A stretch of DNA of 64,000 bases from Fuscibacter oryzae (GTDB lineage: Bacteria > Pseudomonadota > Alphaproteobacteria > Rhodobacterales > Rhodobacteraceae), in assembly GCF_016765795.1 (NCBI RefSeq), contig NZ_JAESVP010000004.1, forward strand, positions 62,001-126,000. The letters are read 5' to 3'. The translations under genes were made by a program, and so were the position numbers. The notes below the pieces were generated by a model that was not told where the DNA came from, ran no database searches, and was given only the letters and a program-made list of their open reading frames with translations. Below are positions 16,673 to 25,707 of this stretch, piece after piece. Positions within the stretch are counted from its first letter, which is position 1, and every line of letters starts with the position of its first letter.

Positions 16673-18210
16673 CCGACATTCCCGCAGCAAACCCCGATGT
16701 GGGCGAAGTGGTGCTTGCCGCGCGCAATGTCGCCAAATCCTATGGCCAAATTCATGCGCTGAAGGGTGTGAATTTCGACATTCATCGCGGTCAGGTCACC
16801 ACCCTGTTCGGTGAAAACGGCGCAGGCAAATCGACGCTGATGAAAATTCTGTCCGGCGTGATCCGGCCCACCTCGGGCGAGATCATTCTGGATGGCCAGC
16901 CGGTGGCCTTCAACACTTCGACCGAGGCGCGCGATCGCGGCATCTCGATCATCCATCAGGAACTGAGCCTCGCGCCCAACCTGTCGGTGCGCGACAACAT
17001 CTTTATGGGGCGGGAAATCAAGGGCCCGATGGGCGTTGATTTCGCCGAAGAAGAACGCCAGGTCCGCAAGCTGCTGGAGGAGCTGGAGGAAGACATTGAT
17101 CCCCTGACCCCGGTTGAAGAATTGCGGCTGGGTCAGCAGCAGATCGTGGAGATTGCCCGCGCCCTTTCGGTCGATAGCCGCATCCTGATCATGGATGAGC
17201 CGACCAGCGCCCTGTCGGCGACCGAAGTTGAGGTGCTGTTCAAGGTGATCCGCGACCTGACCTCCAAGGGCGTCAGCATCGTCTATATCTCGCACCATCT
17301 GGAAGAGGCGTTGCAGATCACCAACCATGCCGTGGTTCTGCGGGATGGGGCGATGACCGCCTATGCGCCCCGGTCCGAGATCGATCTGGAATGGATCGTG
17401 CGCAACATGGTGGGCGAAAACTACGATCTGGGCAGCCCGCCCGGCGGGTATGATTTCGGCCCTGTCGCCCTGTCGCTGCGCGAGGTGACGGTGGCCGACC
17501 CCAAGGGGGGCGATTACAACGTCGTGGACAAGCTGTCGCTGGATGTGCGGGCGGGCGAGGTGGTCTGCATCTATGGCCTGATGGGCGCTGGCCGCACCGA
17601 GCTGATGGAGACGGTTGCAGGCCGCCTGCGCGCCACGACCGGCGAGGTTGTGCTGGAGGGCAAAGAGGTCTCGCATCTGTCCATCGCCCAGCGGATCGCA
17701 CGCGGGCTGGCGCTGGTGCCCGAAGACCGCCAGCGCGACGGTCTGGTGCAAACCATGACCGTGGGGCAGAACCTGTCTCTGGCCTCGATCGCATCCTTTA
17801 CCAAGGGCCTGTTCACCCAGAAAAAGGCCGAACAAGACCTGATTGACCGCACCATCAAAGAGGTGACGGTCAAAACCTCTGGCGGGGCTGCCGCCATCGG
17901 GTCGCTGTCGGGCGGCAACCAGCAAAAGGTGGTCATCGGTAAGATGCTGGCCACGCGGCCCAAGGTGATCCTGCTGGACGAACCCAGCCGCGGCATCGAC
18001 ATCGGTGCCAAGGCCGAGGTGTTCCGCCTCTTGGCCGAAGGGGCAAAGCGCGGTCTGGCCGTGGTCTATTCCACCTCCGAAGTGGGCGAATGCCTGTCAA
18101 TCGCCCATCGGATCATCGTCATGCACAAGGGCCACATCTCGGCCGAGTTCGATTCAACCGTCACCAAGGAACAGATCATGGCCGCCTCTGGCGAGTCCGT
18201 GGCGGCCTGA
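16669..18210 (+). CDS. eryE: Sugar ABC transporter ATP-binding protein, duplicated NBD (EryE)
   Basis: This 513-residue ATPase has two nucleotide-binding domains in tandem, as in RbsA/XylG. The first has Walker A GENGAGKST, signature RLGQQQIVEIARAL and Walker B ILIMDEPTSALS. The second has the degenerate Walker A YGLMGAGRTEL, the signature SLSGGNQQKVVIGKML and VILLDEPSRGIDIGAK. It drives import through the permease encoded next. Placement in a divergent operon beside eryABCD supports erythritol uptake (EryE of Brucella and Rhizobium). The start overlaps the DUF2291 stop by ATGA. Confidence 0.92.
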   Translation: MTDIPAANPDVGEVVLAARNVAKSYGQIHALKGVNFDIHRGQVTTLFGENGAGKSTLMKILSGVIRPTSGEIILDGQPVAFNTSTEARDRGISIIHQELSLAPNLSVRDNIFMGREIKGPMGVDFAEEERQVRKLLEELEEDIDPLTPVEELRLGQQQIVEIARALSVDSRILIMDEPTSALSATEVEVLFKVIRDLTSKGVSIVYISHHLEEALQITNHAVVLRDGAMTAYAPRSEIDLEWIVRNMVGENYDLGSPPGGYDFGPVALSLREVTVADPKGGDYNVVDKLSLDVRAGEVVCIYGLMGAGRTELMETVAGRLRATTGEVVLEGKEVSHLSIAQRIARGLALVPEDRQRDGLVQTMTVGQNLSLASIASFTKGLFTQKKAEQDLIDRTIKEVTVKTSGGAAAIGSLSGGNQQKVVIGKMLATRPKVILLDEPSRGIDIGAKAEVFRLLAEGAKRGLAVVYSTSEVGECLSIAHRIIVMHKGHISAEFDSTVTKEQIMAASGESVAA

Positions 18211-18233
18211 CACACCTTACGGGAGCATATTTC

Positions 18234-19280
18234 ATGTCCGACACAAGTCTTACCCGTTCGGCTGCAAAGGGCAGCGCGCAATCCTTCAGCCTTGGCCGGT
18301 TGTTGCTGGAAGGCCGGGCCTTCTTTGCCCTGATCGCGATTATCGCGGTGTTTTCCTATCTGTCACCCAATTACCTGACGGTTTCGAACCTGCTGATCAT
18401 GGCCAGCCACGTTGCAATCTATGGCATTCTGGCCATCGGGATGCTGCTGGTTATCCTGAACGGCGGTATCGATTTGTCGGTCGGTTCGGTTCTGGCGCTG
18501 TGCGGGGTGCTGGCCGGGGCGCTGATGCAGGGGGTCGAACTGCCGGTCTTTGGTGTGATCCTGTTTCCGCCAGTCTGGGCCGTGGTGGTGCTGACCTGTG
18601 CCGCCGGGGCGTTGGTGGGGGCATTGAACGGCGCGCTGATCGCCTGGTTCAAGGTGCCCGCCTTTGTTGCCACGCTGGGCGTGATGTATGTGGCGCGTGG
18701 GGTTGCCCTGCTGCAAACCAACGGCCTGACCTATAACAACCTGCATGGCCGCCCCGAACTGGGCAACACCGGGTTCGACTGGCTGGGCTTCAACCGGCTG
18801 GCGGGTGTTCCGATCTCTGTTCTGGTGCTGGCCACCATCGCCATTCTGACGGGGTTGATGCTGTCGCGGTCGTCCTTTGGCCGTTGGCTTTACGCCTCTG
18901 GCGGCAACGAACGGGCGGCCGATCTGTCGGGCGTGCCGGTCAAGCGGGTTAAGATCACCGTTTACACCCTGTCGGGCATTCTGGCCGCCGTTGCCGGGCT
19001 GGTGCTGTCGTCTCAGCTTACCTCGGCCGGGCCGACCGCAGGCACGACCTATGAGCTGACGGCGATTGCCGCCGTTGTCATCGGGGGGGCGGCGCTGACC
19101 GGGGGGCGCGGCACCGTGCGCGGCACCATGCTGGGCGCCTTTGTCATCGGCTTTCTGTCCGACGGCCTCGTGATCATCGGGGTGTCGTCTTACTGGCAGA
19201 CCGTTTTTACCGGCGCTGTGATCGTGCTGGCCGTGCTGATGAACTCGATCCAGTACGGCAAAGGCGGCCGCAAATCCTGA
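18234..19280 (+). CDS. eryF: Sugar ABC transporter permease (EryF)
   Basis: This 348-residue membrane protein is an RbsC/BPD_transp_2-family permease with many hydrophobic segments. It contains the family motifs LNGGIDLSVGSVLAL, VPAFVATLGVMYVARGVALL, ALTGGRGTVRGTMLGAFVIG and the C-terminal SYWQTVFTGAVIVLAVL. It forms the membrane channel for the ATPase just upstream and the binding protein downstream. The ATG at 18234 follows a GGGAG site (CTTACGGGAGC) and lies 23 bases after the ATPase stop. Confidence 0.92.
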   Translation: MSDTSLTRSAAKGSAQSFSLGRLLLEGRAFFALIAIIAVFSYLSPNYLTVSNLLIMASHVAIYGILAIGMLLVILNGGIDLSVGSVLALCGVLAGALMQGVELPVFGVILFPPVWAVVVLTCAAGALVGALNGALIAWFKVPAFVATLGVMYVARGVALLQTNGLTYNNLHGRPELGNTGFDWLGFNRLAGVPISVLVLATIAILTGLMLSRSSFGRWLYASGGNERAADLSGVPVKRVKITVYTLSGILAAVAGLVLSSQLTSAGPTAGTTYELTAIAAVVIGGAALTGGRGTVRGTMLGAFVIGFLSDGLVIIGVSSYWQTVFTGAVIVLAVLMNSIQYGKGGRKS

Positions 19281-19290
19281 ACCGAACTTC

Positions 19291-19320
19291 TCCGCGTCGG
19301 CCGCAGCCGGCCCGCGCGGA
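19291..19320 (+). other. Intercistronic hairpin before eryG
   Basis: TCCGCG pairs with CGCGGA, with an inner CGGC/GCCG stem, between the permease stop and the binding-protein gene. It could stabilise the downstream eryG message by shielding it from upstream decay; this is inference. Confidence 0.4.
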
Positions 19321-19366
19321 AAGCCTGCCATATCGGCAAACTACCAACCCAAGGGAGAGAGACCAA

Positions 19367-20314
19367 ATGTTGAAACTGACCCGCCGCGCGCTGATGGCCG
19401 CTGTTGCCGTGACGCCGCTGATGACGTTCGCCGCATCGGCCGAAGGCCTGATCTCGATCATCGTGACCGACCCGGCCAACCCCTATTGGAAGACCGAAGG
19501 CGACGTGGCCAAGGCCACCGCAGAATCGATGGGCTACACCGCCAATGTTGCGGCCCACAAGGGCGACACCAACGCCGAAAGCACCCTGATCGACACCGCG
19601 ATCACCAACAAGTCGGTTGCGATCATCCTTGACCCGGCGAATGCCGACGGGTCGATCGGTGCCGTGAAAAAGGCTGTGGATGCCGGTATTCCGGTGTTCC
19701 TGGTCAACGCCGAGATCAACCAGGAAGGCCTGGCCAAGGCGCAGCTTGTGTCGAACAACGCGCAAGGCGCCGCACTGGGCGCCGAGCAGTGGGTTTCGAT
19801 GGTGGGCGACAAGGGCAACTATGTCGAACTGTTCGGCAACCCCGCCGACAACAACGCTGCCACCCGGTCGAACGGCTATGAAACCGTTATCACCCAGTAC
19901 CCCGATCTGGTGAAAGTCGGCAAGGAAGTGGCGGACTGGGACCGCACCAAGGGCTATCAGAAGATGCAGTCGCTGCTGCAAGCCAACCCCGACATCATCG
20001 GCGTGATCTCTGGCAATGATGAAATGGCGCTGGGCGCGATTGCCGCGCTGAAAGAGGCGGGCAAGCTGGCCAATGTCAAGGTCGGCGGCTTTGACGGTTC
20101 GCCTGATGCGGTCGATGCCGTGAAGGCGGGCGAGATGCAGTACACCGTTCTGCAACCCGTCGCCGTGTTCTCGGCCGAGGCTGTGAAGCAGGCTGACACC
20201 TTCATCAAGACCGGCGCCACGGGGGCCGCGACCGAAAAGCAGTTGTTCGACTGCCTGCTGATCACCAAGGACAATGTGGACAAGTACACCGGCCCGTTCA
20301 CCCTGTCGCAGTAA
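19367..20314 (+). CDS. eryG: Periplasmic sugar/polyol-binding protein (EryG)
   Basis: This 315-residue protein starts with a Sec signal peptide (MLKLTRRALMAAVAVTPLMTF..., cleaved around ASA-EG at residues 24-26) and has the type I periplasmic binding fold of ribose-binding proteins: LISIIVTDPANPYWKTEGD, DTAITNKSVAIILDPANADG and VGGFDGSPDAVDAVKAG. It delivers its ligand to the EryE-EryF importer. A GGGAGAG ribosome site precedes the ATG. Erythritol is the likely ligand by operon context; it might also serve the kinase/dehydrogenase operon that follows, which has no transporter of its own. Confidence 0.92.
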   Translation: MLKLTRRALMAAVAVTPLMTFAASAEGLISIIVTDPANPYWKTEGDVAKATAESMGYTANVAAHKGDTNAESTLIDTAITNKSVAIILDPANADGSIGAVKKAVDAGIPVFLVNAEINQEGLAKAQLVSNNAQGAALGAEQWVSMVGDKGNYVELFGNPADNNAATRSNGYETVITQYPDLVKVGKEVADWDRTKGYQKMQSLLQANPDIIGVISGNDEMALGAIAALKEAGKLANVKVGGFDGSPDAVDAVKAGEMQYTVLQPVAVFSAEAVKQADTFIKTGATGAATEKQLFDCLLITKDNVDKYTGPFTLSQ

Positions 20315-20354
20315 GACCTCCCGAGGGGGTGGCTTTGGCTGCCCCTTTCCTCCT

Positions 20355-20378
20355 GCGGCACCGGGAAACCGGTGCCGC
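20355..20378 (+). terminator. Hairpin terminator after eryG
   Basis: A perfect 10-bp GC-rich stem (GCGGCACCGG/CCGGTGCCGC) with a GAAA tetraloop lies 41 bases after the eryG stop. A following T-run is missing, so it may be a partial terminator or a 3' protecting hairpin. Confidence 0.6.
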
Positions 20379-20458
20379 CCCTTGCCACAGACCCATGGCC
20401 AAGCTTTGCTTGCCTTTCGGGGCAGATGCGCTATCCGCACCTGTCAGGAGGCGCAGGA

Positions 20459-21322
20459 ATGTCCGACAGCAGAGTCCCGATAGATCAGATGCCAGTGCTG
20501 ACGCCCGAGCAGATAACGGCTGATCAGATCCCCTCTGACAGCCGACATGCACGCCAGATCGCGCGCCGCCACCTGATTGCCGAGGCGGTGATGACCGAAG
20601 GCACCATGCGGATCGAGGATCTGACCGCCCGGTTCGGCATTTCGCTGATGACCGCCCACCGTGACCTGGATGAGCTGGTCGGGCGTGGCCTTTTGCGCAA
20701 GACGCGTGGCATTGTATCGGCTGCTCCGACCAGTCTGGTCGAATCCAGTGCAGTGTATCGATCAACCCGGCAAGAGCTGGAAAAGCGGGCGATTGCCGCC
20801 GCCGCCGCCGCCCATATTGAACCGGGTCAGGCGGTTTTCTTTGATGACAGCACCACCGTGTTGCAGATGGTGCCGCATCTCGCCTCTCGTGTGCCGCTGA
20901 CGGCGATCACCAACTCCATCACCCTGATGAACGAACTGCGGGGGGTGCGGGACATCACGCTCTTGGGCTTGGGCGGGCAATTCTATAACTGGTGCAACGC
21001 CTTCATGGGGCCGGTCACCACCGCCGAGATCCGCCGCCTGCGGCCCGATCTGGTCTTTCTGTCGATGTCGGCCATTACCGACGACATGGTGTTTCACCAA
21101 AATCCCGAGATGGTCGAGACCAAGCGCGCCATGTTCGACAGCGCCGCGCGCCGTATCCTGCTGGCCGACCATACCAAGTTTGAACGCCGCGCTTTGCATG
21201 CGATGGGGGCGCTGGACGAATTTGATGTGGTCATCGTTGATGACGGCACGCCGCCCCGCCTGATCGACAGGATGAGGGCGCGGGGCATCAATGTTGAGGT
21301 TGCTGCGGTACAGACCCCTTAG
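20459..21322 (+). CDS. DeoR-family transcriptional regulator
   Basis: This 287-residue regulator has a DeoR helix-turn-helix after an unusually long N-terminal tail: MRIEDLTARFGISLMTAHRDLDEL lies near residues 50-73, followed by RKTRG and a DeoRC effector domain with FFDDSTTVLQMV, ALGGQF-like LGLGGQFYNWCNAF and LLADHTKFERRALHAMG. The ATG at 20459 has AGGAGG about 9 bases before it. It precedes an FGGY kinase across 88 bases that contain a nested palindrome (21323-21369), and a second DeoR protein is encoded after that kinase. Its ligand is unknown; a phosphorylated polyol or ketose is typical. Confidence 0.87.
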   Translation: MSDSRVPIDQMPVLTPEQITADQIPSDSRHARQIARRHLIAEAVMTEGTMRIEDLTARFGISLMTAHRDLDELVGRGLLRKTRGIVSAAPTSLVESSAVYRSTRQELEKRAIAAAAAAHIEPGQAVFFDDSTTVLQMVPHLASRVPLTAITNSITLMNELRGVRDITLLGLGGQFYNWCNAFMGPVTTAEIRRLRPDLVFLSMSAITDDMVFHQNPEMVETKRAMFDSAARRILLADHTKFERRALHAMGALDEFDVVIVDDGTPPRLIDRMRARGINVEVAAVQTP

Positions 21323-21369
21323 TTTGTAACCACAAATATTGGTATAATACCAAATTTCATGGTTACAAA
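21323..21369 (+). promoter_or_regulatory. Nested palindromic operator with a consensus -10 box before the FGGY kinase
   Basis: An outer perfect inverted repeat, TTTGTAACCA (21323) and TGGTTACAAA (21360), encloses an inner 15-bp palindrome TTGGTAT-A-ATACCAA (21339-21353). The inner palindrome contains the perfect -10 hexamer TATAAT at 21343. A repressor bound here would cover the promoter of the kinase operon (start 21411). Either of the two neighbouring DeoR proteins is the natural candidate. Confidence 0.65.
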
Positions 21370-21410
21370 TTGCGCCCACCCGGTTAGTCTGGGGGTGCGG
21401 AGGATTTGCC

Positions 21411-22949
21411 ATGACCAGCACCCCAGGCCCCTGCCTTCTGGGCATCGACAACGGGCTGACCGTTACCAAGGCTGTGGTGTTTGACGCGGCCGGGGTGGTT
21501 CTGGCCGTTGCCCGCCGCCGGTTGCCTCAGATCATTCCTCGCCCCCGTCATGTAGAGCGTGGCATGGCGGCATTGTGGGCCGCGACAGCCGAGGCGATTG
21601 CCGAAGCACTGGCCAAATCGGGCAGGGCCGCAGATATCGCCGCCGTGGCGGCAACCGCACATGGCGATGGGATTTACCTGCTGGATGCTGCTGGCACGCC
21701 GCTTGGGCATGGCATCCTGTCGCTGGACAGCCGCGCTGCCGGGGTGGTCGCCGGGTGGCAAGCGGATGGCACCGCGCAGGCCGCCTTGGCACGGACAGGT
21801 CAGATGCCCCATGCCTCGGCCCCTGCTGCCCTGCTGGAATGGCTGCGCCGGAATGAGCCTGACCGCTTTGCCCGCATCGGCCATGTCTTGGCCTGCAAGG
21901 ACTGGCTGCGCTATTGCCTGACGGGTCAGATCGGCACCGACCTGACCGAGGCCAGCACATCTTTCACCGATGTGAACACGCAGGGCTATGACAGCAATAT
22001 TCTGTCCCTGTTCGGCCTACAGTCCCTGCCTTGCACCTTGCCGCAGGTGGCCCGCCCCGATGAGGTTGTGGGCCATATCAGCGACGTGGCGGCACGGCTG
22101 ACCGGGCTGCGCGCGGGCACGCCCGTGGTGGCAGGCTTGCATGATGTGACGGCTTCGGCGCTTGGCATTGGCGGGCATGGGCTGGGCCAGATTGCCATTG
22201 TTGCGGGCACCTATTCGATCAACGAAACCGTTTCACAGGTGCCCAAAACCGATGCGCGCTGGTTTTGCCGCAACGGACTGCGTCTGGGCGAATGGAACAA
22301 CATGGCGATCTCTCCCGCCTCTGCCGCGAATTACGACTGGTTTCTGGATACGCTTTGCGCGCCCGAACGGGCCAGTGCAGAGGCCGGGGGCGGATCGATT
22401 CACGACCGGATCGGGCAAGAGGTGCAGGTGGCGCTGGACCGTCCTTCGACGGTGTTGTTCCACCCCTATCTTTACGGCTCGCCCCACGGGGCGGGGGCCA
22501 GCGGGGGCTTTCTGGGCCTGCGCGGCTGGCATGACCGGGCCGACCTGCTGCGCGCCGTGATCGAGGGCATCGCCTTTAACCACCGGGTTCATGTCGATGC
22601 GCTGCGCGACGGGTTCAACCCCGGCATCGCGCGACTGACGGGGGGCATTTCGCGCAACCCTGTCTTTGCCCAGATCTTTGCTGATGTGCTGGATATGCCG
22701 GTCTCGGTCAGCCAGACCGAAGAGGCTGCCGCATGGGGTGCTGCCCTGTGCGCAGGCAGCGGTGTGGGTCTGTTCACCAGCCCCACAGCCGACCCGCGTG
22801 ACCTTGACGCACTTGGCCAGACCTACCACCCCGACCCGGCCCGCAGCGCCGATATGGCCCGGCGTTATGCCTTGCATTGCGACATCGCCACCAGCCTTGC
22901 TCCACTGTGGCCCCGGATCGAAGGCCTTGCCGAAGGGGCCGCACCATGA
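21411..22949 (+). CDS. FGGY-family carbohydrate kinase (LyxK/EryA-like)
   Basis: This 512-residue kinase shows the phosphate loop LLGIDNGLTVTKAVVFD, the substrate-side ACKDWLRYCLTGQIGTDLTEAS and C-terminal IARLTGGISRNPVFAQIFAD. It shares the CKDWL motif with the erythritol kinase in this window and looks like the L-xylulose kinase (LyxK) branch of FGGY proteins. It would phosphorylate a polyol or ketose with ATP. It is followed by overlapping DeoR and GlpD-like genes (ATGA junctions), so the product is probably oxidised by that flavoenzyme. The exact substrate is unknown; threitol, xylitol or another tetritol/pentitol are possible. Confidence 0.87.
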   Translation: MTSTPGPCLLGIDNGLTVTKAVVFDAAGVVLAVARRRLPQIIPRPRHVERGMAALWAATAEAIAEALAKSGRAADIAAVAATAHGDGIYLLDAAGTPLGHGILSLDSRAAGVVAGWQADGTAQAALARTGQMPHASAPAALLEWLRRNEPDRFARIGHVLACKDWLRYCLTGQIGTDLTEASTSFTDVNTQGYDSNILSLFGLQSLPCTLPQVARPDEVVGHISDVAARLTGLRAGTPVVAGLHDVTASALGIGGHGLGQIAIVAGTYSINETVSQVPKTDARWFCRNGLRLGEWNNMAISPASAANYDWFLDTLCAPERASAEAGGGSIHDRIGQEVQVALDRPSTVLFHPYLYGSPHGAGASGGFLGLRGWHDRADLLRAVIEGIAFNHRVHVDALRDGFNPGIARLTGGISRNPVFAQIFADVLDMPVSVSQTEEAAAWGAALCAGSGVGLFTSPTADPRDLDALGQTYHPDPARSADMARRYALHCDIATSLAPLWPRIEGLAEGAAP

Positions 22950-23713
22950 CCGCCGACGCCCGCCGCGACCAGATCGCCGCCTATGTCGCCCAGCGGGGCG
23001 AGGTGCGGGTTGACGAACTGGTCACCGCCTTTGGCGTCTCGCGCATGACGATCCATCGCCACGTCGAGGAACTGGCACGCCAAGGTGTGCTGCGCAAGCT
23101 GCACGGGGCGGTCAGCGCCCAGCCCTCGGGCGTTTATGAATCGCTGTTCGGGTTCCGCCAGACCCATGCCACCGCTGCGAAACAGGCGATTGCCCGCGCC
23201 GCCGCGGCAGAGCTTTTGCCCGGCCAGATCGTGCTGCTGGACGATTCCACCACCGTCGCGACGCTGCTTGCCCATGTGCCAAAGGCGGCCCCCCTGACGG
23301 TGATGACCAACAGCCTTGCCCACGCGCCCGTGCTGGCAGGGATGGACGAGGTGCGGCTGATCGCACTGGGGGGCGAGTATCATCCGACCTACAACGCCTT
23401 TATTGGGCATCTGTGCGAAACGGCTTTGGCGCAGGTTCGGGTGAACCTTGCCATCTGCTCGGCTTCGGCGATCGCAGGCAATGCGGCACTGATTCAGGAC
23501 CCGCAGGTGACGCGGGTCAAGCAGGCGATGCTGGCGGCAGCGGCCCGCAAGGTGCTGCTGGTTGATGGCACCAAGTTCGGCAAGGTTGCACTGCATCTCT
23601 TGGCTGACCTTGCGCAGTTTGACGCGATTTATACCGATGGTGCCCTTCCCGACGACGTTGCGCAGCGCTTGCACGATGCGGGCACTAAACTGGTTCAGGT
23701 GAGCGTGAAATGA
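22946..23713 (+). CDS. DeoR-family transcriptional regulator, second copy in the operon
   Basis: This 255-residue DeoR protein has its helix-turn-helix at about residues 19-42 (VRVDELVTAFGVSRMTIHRHVEEL), the linker RKLHGAV and an effector domain with VLLDDSTTVATLLAHV, LIALGGEYHPTYNAF and VDGTKFGKVALHLLADLAQFD. It overlaps the kinase stop (ATGA at 22946) and the start of the dehydrogenase gene (ATGA at 23710), so it is made together with both enzymes. It differs clearly from the other DeoR protein encoded upstream of the kinase. Its ligand is probably the phosphorylated intermediate made by the kinase, as is usual in this family. Confidence 0.88.
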   Translation: MTADARRDQIAAYVAQRGEVRVDELVTAFGVSRMTIHRHVEELARQGVLRKLHGAVSAQPSGVYESLFGFRQTHATAAKQAIARAAAAELLPGQIVLLDDSTTVATLLAHVPKAAPLTVMTNSLAHAPVLAGMDEVRLIALGGEYHPTYNAFIGHLCETALAQVRVNLAICSASAIAGNAALIQDPQVTRVKQAMLAAAARKVLLVDGTKFGKVALHLLADLAQFDAIYTDGALPDDVAQRLHDAGTKLVQVSVK

Positions 23714-25359
23714 CCCCGGAAGACATTGACGTTCTGATCATCGGTGCAGGCATCAACGGGGCCGGGCTGTTTCGTGACCTGTGCGAACAGGGGGTCAAGG
23801 CGGTCATTCTGGACAAGAATGATTTCGGCTCTGGCACCTCGGCAGCGCCCTCCCGGCTTATTCATGGCGGGATCAAGTATCTGGAAACCGGAGAGCTGGG
23901 GTTGGTTGCCCAATCGACGCTGGAGCGGAACCTGCTGTTGAAAAACGCGCCGCATTATGTGCGGCCGCTGCCAACGGTGATCCCGATCTTTTCGTGGTGG
24001 AAAGGCGTGCCCTCGGCCATTCGCACCTTGTTCGGGTCAACCACAGCGCCCCGCAGCCGGGGGGCCGTGCTGATCAAGATCGGCCTTGCGATGTATGACT
24101 TTTATGGCGCGCGCCATCGGGTCATGCCGCGCCATGCGCTGTGGTCAAAGGCGCGCGCCTTACGAGAAATTCCGCCGCTTACGCCCCGAATCGTCGCGGC
24201 GGGCACCTATTACGACGCGACCGTCAGCCACCCCGAGCGGCTGGTGCTGGAACTGATCGAGGATGGCCTGCGCGCCAACCCCGCCAGCGATGCCCTGAAC
24301 CATGCCACCTTGCAGGGAACGGACGGGCAGGCGATTCATGTGGTGCAGGCAGACGGACGATCCCGCAGCTTGTGGCCAAAGGTCGTGGTGAATGCGGCGG
24401 GGCCGTGGATTGATCTGGTCAACGCCCGCCTTGGTGCGGCCTCGCATCTGATCGGCGGCACCAAGGGGTCGCATATCCTGCTGCACCACCCCGAGCTGAT
24501 CCGTGCCCTCAATGGCCGGATGATCTATTTCGAGGCAGATGACGGGCGCATCTGTCTGGTCTTTGACTATCTGGGTCGGGCGCTTGTGGGGTCTACCGAC
24601 CAGCGGGCGGCAGACCCCGACAATGTGCGCTGTGATGAGGAAGAGATCGACTATTTCCTGCAAAGCCTGCAAAGCCTGCTGCCCGGTCTGCACTGTGATC
24701 GCAGCCAGATCGTCTATGCCTATGCCGGTATCCGCCCGTTGCCCGCCACGGATGGCACGGCGGTCGGGCTGATCAGCCGCGACCATTCTGCCCCGGTAAT
24801 CGAACCTGCGGGCGACCGGCAATGGCCCATCATCTCGCTGGTGGGGGGCAAATGGACCACCTTTCGCGGGTTTGCCGAAGAGGTGGCCGATCAGCTTTTG
24901 GTCCGATTGGGTGCCGCCCGGAGGATCAGCACGCAGGGTCTGCCGATTGGCGGTGGCCGGGGCTATCCGGCAGATGAACCGCAAGCCTGGCTGGATGATG
25001 CGGTGGCAAAGTCGGGGGCCACGCCGGGACGAGCGAAGGCGCTGCTTGACCGCTATGGCACCAAAGCGACCGCGATTTTGCAGGCCGAAGGCGATGCGCC
25101 GGTCTTTCTGGCTGATGCTCCCGACTATTCCCGGCAAGAGCTGGACTGGATCACCCGCAACGAGCGTGTGGTACATCTGGAAGATCTTGTGATGCGCCGC
25201 ACCGCCCTTGCTATCACTGGCGAGTTGACCGCGCGGGCGCTGGCGGATGCCGCCGACATCGCCGCCACCGCCTTGGGCTGGCAGCCCGACCAGCGCGACG
25301 CCGAGGTTCGCCAGACACAGGCGACTTTGGAAACCCGGCATCATATGCGTCTGGCATAA
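23710..25359 (+). CDS. GlpD-like FAD-dependent dehydrogenase
   Basis: This 549-residue protein belongs to the glycerol-3-phosphate dehydrogenase family. It has the FAD fold DVLIIGAGINGAGLFRDLCEQG, PSRLIHGGIKYLETGE, LVGSTDQRAADPD and SLVGGKWTTFRGFAEEVADQLL. It would oxidise a polyol phosphate and reduce the quinone pool. It is the last gene of a tightly overlapping operon (kinase, DeoR, dehydrogenase). It is one of three GlpD-like proteins in the window and is closer in motif layout to the one at 60045 (SxVGGKWTTFR) than to eryB (NVFGGKITTYR). Ordinary GlpD is possible, but the FGGY partner argues for another substrate. Confidence 0.87.
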   Translation: MTPEDIDVLIIGAGINGAGLFRDLCEQGVKAVILDKNDFGSGTSAAPSRLIHGGIKYLETGELGLVAQSTLERNLLLKNAPHYVRPLPTVIPIFSWWKGVPSAIRTLFGSTTAPRSRGAVLIKIGLAMYDFYGARHRVMPRHALWSKARALREIPPLTPRIVAAGTYYDATVSHPERLVLELIEDGLRANPASDALNHATLQGTDGQAIHVVQADGRSRSLWPKVVVNAAGPWIDLVNARLGAASHLIGGTKGSHILLHHPELIRALNGRMIYFEADDGRICLVFDYLGRALVGSTDQRAADPDNVRCDEEEIDYFLQSLQSLLPGLHCDRSQIVYAYAGIRPLPATDGTAVGLISRDHSAPVIEPAGDRQWPIISLVGGKWTTFRGFAEEVADQLLVRLGAARRISTQGLPIGGGRGYPADEPQAWLDDAVAKSGATPGRAKALLDRYGTKATAILQAEGDAPVFLADAPDYSRQELDWITRNERVVHLEDLVMRRTALAITGELTARALADAADIAATALGWQPDQRDAEVRQTQATLETRHHMRLA

Positions 25360-25444
25360 GGTCGCGCGCCGTCCCGCAATTGCAGGCATTTGCGCTTGGC
25401 CCCCTTGCAAAAGCCAGCGCAGCAGAGTAACCCGCCCCCACGGT

Positions 25445-25521
25445 CGGAGCGTAGCGCAGTCTGGTAGCGCACCTGCTTCGGGAGCAGGGGGTCGGAGGTT
25501 CGAATCCTCTCGCTCCGACCA
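25445..25521 (+). tRNA. tRNA-Pro (anticodon CGG)
   Basis: A 77-base cloverleaf: acceptor arms CGGAGCG/CGCTCCG, D arm with GCGCAGTCTGGTAGCGC, anticodon stem CCTGC/GCAGG holding loop TTCGGGA (anticodon CGG), T arm GGAGGTTCGAATCCTC, discriminator A and an encoded CCA. It follows the GlpD-like gene by 85 bases; no integrase or attachment-site duplication was seen beside it. Confidence 0.96.
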
Positions 25522-25707
25522 AATTCCCGCATTATCATGAACATTTAGCGGTGCCATAAGGGCGCTCCCGGCACAAAGATTTGCTCTGCCATTGTGCGGG
25601 CGGGGTGGGGCGGTGAATCATCTGCCAAAAGCACCCCGAGACCGAACCGCCAAGGCCTGCCCTGAACCGCTGGCGCCCCGAAGGGTGCCGATGCGTGCGG
25701 CGCCTGC

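Noticed and set aside
9174-25359. Recent horizontal transfer of the polyol loci
   Set aside because: No mobile-element genes or flanking repeats were found, and codon use looks like that of the neighbours; the loci resemble native alphaproteobacterial clusters.
25445-25521. tRNA-Pro as an integration site of a genomic island
   Set aside because: No integrase, no repeated tRNA end and no composition change were noticed next to it; neighbouring loci are ordinary metabolic operons.
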